Below, one piece after another: positions 58,642-64,000 of a stretch of 64,000 nt of DNA. Source of the DNA: Ipomoea triloba (lineage: Eukaryota; Streptophyta; Magnoliopsida; Solanales; Convolvulaceae); the NCBI RefSeq assembly GCF_003576645.1, contig NC_044920.1, positions 7,749,243 to 7,813,242 of the forward strand, given 5' to 3'. A program made the position numbers and the translations under genes. How positions within the stretch are numbered: position 1 is the first letter of the stretch; each line of letters starts with the position of its first letter. The notes beneath the pieces are model-generated. The model was not told the origin of the DNA. It searched no databases and worked only from the letters and a program-made list of their open reading frames with translations.

Positions 58642-59992
58642 ATGTCGGGTCCTAGTGAGAATGACGAGCAAGAATTAAGTCTTGACATGCGCCTTATGAT
58701 GAGAGCCATGAAGGGACAATTCGCTAAAATGACCAATGCGATTGAGGGGTTGAATGGACGAATAGAGAGACTAGAGGGAGATAGGAGACCGAATCATCAA
58801 AATGAAGGTCAAAATGAGAGGGAAAATGAGAGGGTGAATGTGAGAGTTAATGAGAGAAGAGATGAAGGCAATACAAGTGAGGAAGATAGGGGAGAAGAAT
58901 ATGATAGGAGAAGAAGGAGAGATAATAGAGGATATAAGAGGGATAGAGATGAGGAAGATGATGACATTAGGAACATTAACGCACCTATTCCTAACTTTAT
59001 GGGTAAGAGAGATCCTGATGTTTATTTAGAATGGGAGAGGAAGGTAGACAGAATTTTTGATTGCCATAACTACTCTGAAAGAAAAAAACTTAAGATGGTG
59101 ATACTAGAATTTAGTGATTTTGCTACTCTTTGGTGGGATAAAGAGGTGTTGGATATGAGAAGGAGTGGGGATAGAGAGGTAAGGAGTTGGAGAGAAATGA
59201 AGGTGTTGATGAGAAAGAAATGGGTCCCTGCTTCATACCAACGAGAATTACATCAACAGTTACAAGAACTTGTACAAGGTAGAATGTCTGTAGCTGAGTA
59301 TGACCATGAGGAGCAGAAACTCTTGACAAAGCTTGGAATTGCAGAAGATCCTGAAACTACTATTTCTAGGTTTATCAAAGGGTTGAATTGGGACATCCAA
59401 GATGAAATTGAAATGTGTGACTACTTGGATTACGAGGAGGTGGTTCAAAAGGCCATCCAAGTAGAAAAGAAACTTATGAAAAAAAAACTAAGGGCTCAGA
59501 ACTGGAGGTCAAGTAAAGAAGTGAAAAGGGACTTCAAGCCCAAAGGAGAAGCGAGCAAGTCTATTAACAAGGGCAAGGACAAAGTTGATATTGCTACCAA
59601 CCGTACGAGCAACACCAAATGTTTTAAATGCCAAGGTAGAGGCCACATAGCTAAAGATTGTCCTAACAAAAGAAATATTATTTTGCTTGATTCAGGGGAA
59701 TTTGAGACTGATCCAGAATCTGAGGAGGAATCTAAAGTTCTAGTGGAAGTGAAGATGAAATTCTAAGCCCCGCTAAAGGAGATATGCTGATGGTGAGAAG
59801 ATTGTTAAACTTGCAAGCTAAAGGTGAAGAAGAGCAAAGAGAAAACATATTTCACACTAGATGTCACATTCATAACAAAGTGTGTAAGCTTATAATTGAC
59901 GGGTGCAGTTGTACTAATGTAGCTAGTACTGAGCTAGTTACAAAGCTAAGATTGAATACAGTTGAGCACCCTATGCCATACTCTCTACAATG
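58642..59992 (+). pseudogene. gag: CRM-like gag to protease (second copy), 3'-truncated
   Basis: ATG at 58642 starts MSGPSENDEQELSLDMRLMMR. A coiled-coil-like, highly charged N-terminal region (ENERVNVRVNERR, EEYDRRRRRDNRGYKRDRD) precedes the gag core (PDVYLEWERKVDRIFD, FATLWWDKEV) and zinc knuckle CFKCQGRGHIAKDC. The frame is lost near 59740 by a one-base deletion relative to the copy at 53126 and ends at 59766. In the next frame protease sequence continues with IIDGCSCTNVAS, keeping the catalytic Asp, until homology stops at about 59992 (CTCTACAATG). From 59157 on it is nearly identical to 53128-53991. Confidence 0.9.
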
Positions 59993-60888
59993 AAAGATCC
60001 AATTTTCAGAGAGGGGGGAACACTTCCAATCATAGATCATCACTCCACTTTAGAATATTTCTCTCTCTAGGTTTTAGCTCTCAATTCTCTCCCATTCGTA
60101 GCTAAATTGCAATCCGATTTCATGTTACATAGCTAGATTTAGAGAGGAATTCACACTTCAAGTTTGTATTGATCAAGTTTACTCAAGGATTCTACTTCAA
60201 ATTCAAGTAAAGTTTCAATTCCTATTCTTGCATTTCAATTCTTAATTGTTGATTTGATTCTATTGCTTTGATTAGTTCAATTGCATCTTTGATTTCAAAT
60301 CTAGATATGAGTAGCTAGATCTTTTTGAGGATTTGAATCAATTAATCTTGCATAATCTCTCTTGAGCTCTAAAGTTCTTAAACCTAGGGTTGGACAATGC
60401 TTGTTAGATGTTTGATTGTGGATTGGGATGTATGTCTTGACTCTATGCCAACTAGGATCCGGTTGTCCAAGAGGATTAGGATAGGAACACTCACCTACGA
60501 GAGTAGGGAGTGTGTTAAGCCCTCACCATTCACATTTCCCTCTCACCTTTGAGAAAAGGGAGAGTGGAAGGCAAGAGGCATATCAAGTGTTTGATGAATT
60601 GCCTTTTCTAACCTAGCTCTTATGAGAATAAGGCTAAGGTATAGGAGAGAGGCCATTGTACACGAGAGTGGCCTTAGCACTTGTGATCTTGTCTCAATCG
60701 TGTCTAATTAGCATTGCCGAGTCCTAGGACCATAGAAAATCGAGGGTGAGCATGTTGGATAAGTTGATTCGAATCCCCTTTTCTTTTGATTGTTTCATAC
60801 TCTTTTGCATTAATTGTTTTGTTCTTAGCATGATTCACACACACAATTGCTTAGGACTAGCTTTCAAACACTTTTAGCCCTTGTGCTT
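59993..60888 (+). mobile_element. 3' part of an Athila-like LTR
   Basis: Contains the phrases GAGAGGGGGGAACAC, TTTCTCTCTCTAGGTTTTAG and CATTCGTAGCTAAATTGCAA typical of the transcribed part of Athila-like LTRs. A long stretch of GAGAGTAGGGAGTG/CCTCTCACC words follows. The start of the LTR was lost at the junction with the CRM-like fragment. The right end is cut by another LTR at 60889. A related arrangement is found on the reverse strand at 62115-63338. Confidence 0.5.
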
Positions 60889-61465
60889 TGTAACACTCCA
60901 CTCGTTCCAATAAGTCTAGAGTTCGAAAAAAAAATTTATTTTATTCTAAGGCATTGACATACGTGAGTGTGATCTATAGATATTTCAAAATGATTTTTAC
61001 TAGTTAGAATAGTCGTTAATAAGCTGCGAACATGCGTGCCGGTCACGATCCGTAACATTTTTAGGAACATGCGTTCAGTTCAGATTGCCCTAGGAAGTGG
61101 ACTGTATGCACTGTACCATTAACCATGAACTTCCTACTCAGTTAAGTTTGCACTGTACCATTAACCATGAACTTCCTACTCAGTTAAGTTGAAATTAGAT
61201 TAACCGATAAGAGGGAAAATTTATTTCGACCTTAGCATCGCCATATATCGCGATATACCGAACATTGTCCGGTTTTAGAATTTAAGGTTAGGATCGAGCT
61301 CGGAATAATTTTGGTTTCGAAATCATTCCTAAATAAAATATTTTCTACTGTAATTATATCTGTTTTAACCCATAACTGGCAAGCCAAAGATATTTTCCAA
61401 GATTCACCACAAGAATGTGACAAGTGTCACTTTAACTCACCACAAACCATTATTAAATTAATTAA
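60889..61465 (+). mobile_element. 5' fragment of a diverged Tekay-like LTR
   Basis: Starts TGTAACACTCCACTCG and is colinear with the first ~560 bp of the LTRs at 8603 and 42150. Shared landmarks are AATAAGCTGCGA, CCGGTCACGA.CCGTAA, TATATCGCGATATACCGA, CGGAATAATTTTGGT and AACTGGCAA. It lacks all downstream modules, including the ORF. It contains an exact 42-bp duplication (61107-61190). Confidence 0.85.
61107..61190. repeat. Exact 42-bp tandem duplication
   Basis: TGCACTGTACCATTAACC begins at 61107 and again at 61149; the 42-bp units are identical. Confidence 0.95.
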
Positions 61466-61810
61466 AGAGTAGAATTTAGTGGATTGATCTCCCAGCTGTT
61501 AGCTGCTGAACTCATAAACAAATAACTAAAATAATTAAACGGATTAAGTTTGGGTCAAATTAAAATTTGGGTTGCTGCTTAACTCATAATAAAATAAATA
61601 AAAGAATTTAGGTAGGCTAAATTAAACATTAAACAATTTAATATAAAGAAACAAGATTAGTCTAAAAATATTTATTAAGCATAATTATTAACATAATTAA
61701 TATATTAGTATAAAATATAAAATAAAGCTTAAAATAAATATAATGTAAAATAAATAAACTAATTTATTATAAGAATCAAATATAAATAAGTATAAAAATA
61801 GTGCTTATCA
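61466..61810 (-). mobile_element. Athila-like LTR fragment (reverse strand)
   Basis: On the reverse strand it begins TGATAAGCACTATTTTTATA and matches the start of the LTR at 49291-50633 over about 140 bp. The remainder is AT-rich and only loosely alignable. Confidence 0.7.
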
Positions 61811-61942
61811 ATTAGTTAAGAGTAAACTCATCCCTACAACCATGCAGACGAAGTAATGACTTTAGGGATACCTTTTATTTAGTACTTGCAGCTAATTAAT
61901 GAAGTACTCATCAACATTGAACTCAAGACCTAACGTAATAAC

Positions 61943-62114
61943 TTAGGCGTGAGTTGTGATTTCCTTCACCTCTTGACTAGACTCGGGTTTCAAACCTATA
62001 CCTTCTGATGTCTTTAAAACCATGTCCCTTGCCAAGGCTTTAGTAAACGGATCCGCTAAATTGAACCGGGACCGTACAAAGTCTAGTGCTACATGATGTT
62101 GTATGATTTTAGTG
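61943..62114 (-). pseudogene. Copia pol fragment: C-terminal end of RNase H
   Basis: On the reverse strand one frame reads ..QHHVALDFVRSRFN-LADPFTKALARDMVLKTSEGIGLKP and ends at a TAA (61943-61945). ADPFTKAL is the hallmark near the end of Copia RNase H. No RT or other pol sequence remains upstream. Confidence 0.8.
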
Positions 62115-63338
62115 GGAGGTGTGGATGTGAAGGTGGTAAAACGAAGAGTTAAACTCCCCGAGTGTCGTGTCTCTCAAGGATGGCGAATGGGAACCGAATA
62201 CGTGTTGGCATTTATGAGGTTGAAAGGTAAGAGTTACAAGAATCAAAGGTAGAGGTTTTGTTCATGGATGGTTTGAAAGTAAAAAGAGATAGAAAATACA
62301 AAAGGTAAAAGGAAGGGGTGCATGCCAAAGTTAAGCCAAAGGATTGCTTATCGTAGGTAGCTTGGAATTGGGTTTCGGGATTGATCTAGGGAGTCACGGT
62401 ATTGGTACTGAGTGGCGTCACACTCATACTCTCAATCCTCATTCGGTTGAGGCATTTTATCGAACACCTTGCCTACCACTCCTCTCGAATTTCATCCTTT
62501 CGGATTAAGAGCCGAGATATAGATGAGTTGGGCTCGTGAGAGGCCACTATCGCGCACTCTCTCACTTCCACTCGGTTAACTAACTATCCCGGCCGGAAAT
62601 AGAAGCAAAGATTGAACAACATCATCCATACAAACATCAATCATACTCCTGCAAATCTCAAGATCATAAGATAAATTCTAAACATCAATCTATAGATTAA
62701 CAAGGGCACACACACCCAAACTACTCTACTCAGTCATGGAAATCATTCAAAACAACAAAATAGAAATTACTTCCAACAATAAATCTAAACAAGCAATCAA
62801 TGGAAAGAGTGTGTTACCCAAGGAATGGTTGGTTCTATATCTTCAATCCATCTTCAATCCTAAGATCTACTAATCTAATGGAAATTGAGTGTGTTTTTCC
62901 TCCCCAAAGGGGAAGAAAATAGAGAGAGAAATCAGATCTGAAAATTGGGAGCTCTCCCTTGAAAATAAGAAGGAAGGGTTTAAATAGCTGCTCCAAAAAG
63001 TCGAATTTCCGATGTTGCCCTACTGGACACACTCCACGCCTGCTACCATGCGTGTGACCATGCTTGGCAGCTCTCTGGAATAGATCCATGCATGCTCACA
63101 CGCGTGTGATGGTGCGTGGCAGCCTCCTACTTGGTGGATTCTTTGTTTGTTTGCTTCTTTTGGCCCAAAACTTTGCTATATCCTGCGGAAATGATTCAAA
63201 ATACATTCCTTGAGCTGGATTTGTCAAATAGGTGCTAATTAGAGGTTTTATCCATGAAAGTGATCATAGATGGGTGCTGAGATAGTAAAATATCATCTAA
63301 ACATGACCCGAATTTTGACTGTTTTTGGCACTTATCAA
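62115..63338 (-). mobile_element. Athila-like LTR (reverse strand)
   Basis: On the reverse strand it starts TGATAAGTGCCAAAAACAG after a purine-rich TGTGGAAACTT and carries a TATA-like TATTTAAA (62979-62986 on the + strand). It continues through CTCTCTCTATTTTCTTCC and blocks of short GC-richer words like those at 60400-60700. The far end (about 62115) is approximate. It belongs to a different subfamily from 49291-50633. Confidence 0.65.
62979..62986 (-). promoter_or_regulatory. TATA box of the Athila-like LTR
   Basis: TATTTAAA in AGCTATTTAAACCC on the reverse strand, followed by pyrimidine-rich leader sequence. Confidence 0.5.
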
Positions 63339-64000
63339 AGTTTCCACACTTTAGATCTTGCTTGTCCTCAAGCAAGTATACTATCAAATCCTAATCATCT
63401 AAGTGGCAAGAACAGTTAAGTGGAGATAGGGTAATCAAAAGTTTTGCATTCAGGTATGTCGGAATAGAGTGAGTGAAATCCCCTTCACTATCTTCCAAGG
63501 CTATTAAGTTTAAGCCAAACAAATGTGAGGAATATACTGAGAAAGCAAGTATCTTCAAAAGTAAAGTTTCAAAAATGACAAACACACTTTGACAAACATG
63601 CAATTATTGAAAATTCGTCTTTGATTTTGTTGGGGCCTAAAAGCCGATCCCACTAGTGGGAACGATATGCACACCCTTTGCCAAACTTTCCATCCTCTAC
63701 GCCAAAGCCCCTGTACTGAAAATTAAGTGAGGGCATGGACATGGACCGCTCATCGCCGTGGCTTAGGGCGATCACTCTTTCCTCTCAACCCCCTCAGATC
63801 TCATTTTTCGGGCTACCCGACTTCACATGGAGCTCCATGCTTTTTTGAAGGTCAGTGCAATGGGTGCCCAAATCCAAGCGCGGTGGCTCACCTCCTCTCA
63901 ATTTTATCATATTCTAGGATCTCTTTGGGACAACCGACTTCACATGGATCTCCATGCTTTTTCGAAAACGGTGCAATGGTTGCCCCATACCTTAGCAAGA
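63339..64000 (-). mobile_element. 3' non-coding internal region of the Athila-like element
   Basis: On the reverse strand CTTGCTTGAGGACAAGCAAG and a run to TGTGGAAACTT precede the LTR start, the typical tail of Athila-lineage elements. Two related blocks with CGACTTCACATGGA at 63818 and 63935 form a 117-bp imperfect repeat. No coding sequence is seen up to the window end. Confidence 0.65.

Overview
The window looks like repeat-dense, probably pericentromeric or otherwise heterochromatic DNA from a flowering plant, most likely a eudicot. I find no intact host gene, tRNA, rRNA or CRISPR array. The plant assignment rests on several Ty3-type retrotransposons with plant-type primer sites (chromoviruses of Tekay/Del-like and CRM-like type, plus Athila-like LTRs), an L1-type LINE with a C-terminal RNase H, Copia remnants, and a long AT-rich satellite with Helitron-like ends. 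The species cannot be named from this sequence.

Layout. 1-1268: short repeats, microsatellites, a large AT-rich inverted repeat and a 166-bp tandem repeat. 1269-12850: a Tekay/Del-like element with a 5'-incomplete left LTR, tRNA-iMet primer site, gag with three stops, pol with RT, RNase H, integrase and chromodomain, polypurine tract and a 4.25-kb right LTR. 12851-28033 and 36027-40168: one ~240-bp satellite array (about 80 monomers), split by a reverse-strand solo LTR of the same broad LTR superfamily (28034-36026, 5-bp target duplication ATAAT), which was itself hit by a 5'-truncated LINE (31214-35611). 40169-41104: decayed Helitron-like end sequences and an ATT microsatellite. 41105-45292: a 5'-truncated relative of the first element with its own LTR. 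45293-50633: a patchwork of a possible Helitron with exon-like pieces, an LTR with a TTGGTGCTTTC primer-site-like junction, a small reverse-strand element and a reverse-strand Athila-like LTR. 50634-53125: hairpin repeats and a broken Copia element fused to a CRM-like chromovirus at about 53126. 53126-59992: internal region, LTR, then a second internal start of the CRM-like family. 59993-64000: LTR fragments of Athila-like and Tekay-like type and a scrap of Copia RNase H.

The most unusual biology is inside the long Tekay-like LTRs. Three divergent LTR types share an ordered set of modules: a start region, a splice donor-like AG/GTAAGA, a 59-69 nt exon-like block bounded by AG and GTAAGG, a GC-rich or other variable block, a hairpin-forming minisatellite, and an acceptor-like TTATCAG directly followed by an ATG. 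In two of the types that ATG opens a ~152-156 codon reading frame of unknown function. Its two intact-start copies differ mainly at silent positions. The 61-bp minisatellite keeps two 6-bp stems while its loops vary, with one apparent compensatory pair change in the solo LTR. I infer an LTR-encoded, possibly spliced accessory gene with a structured repeat in its intron.

Two features concern the assembly or the mutation process. A single N sits between two exact 135-bp copies in the protease region and shifts the gag-pol frame. Exact tandem duplications of precisely 42 bp also recur at about a dozen unrelated sites, often with sliding breakpoints.
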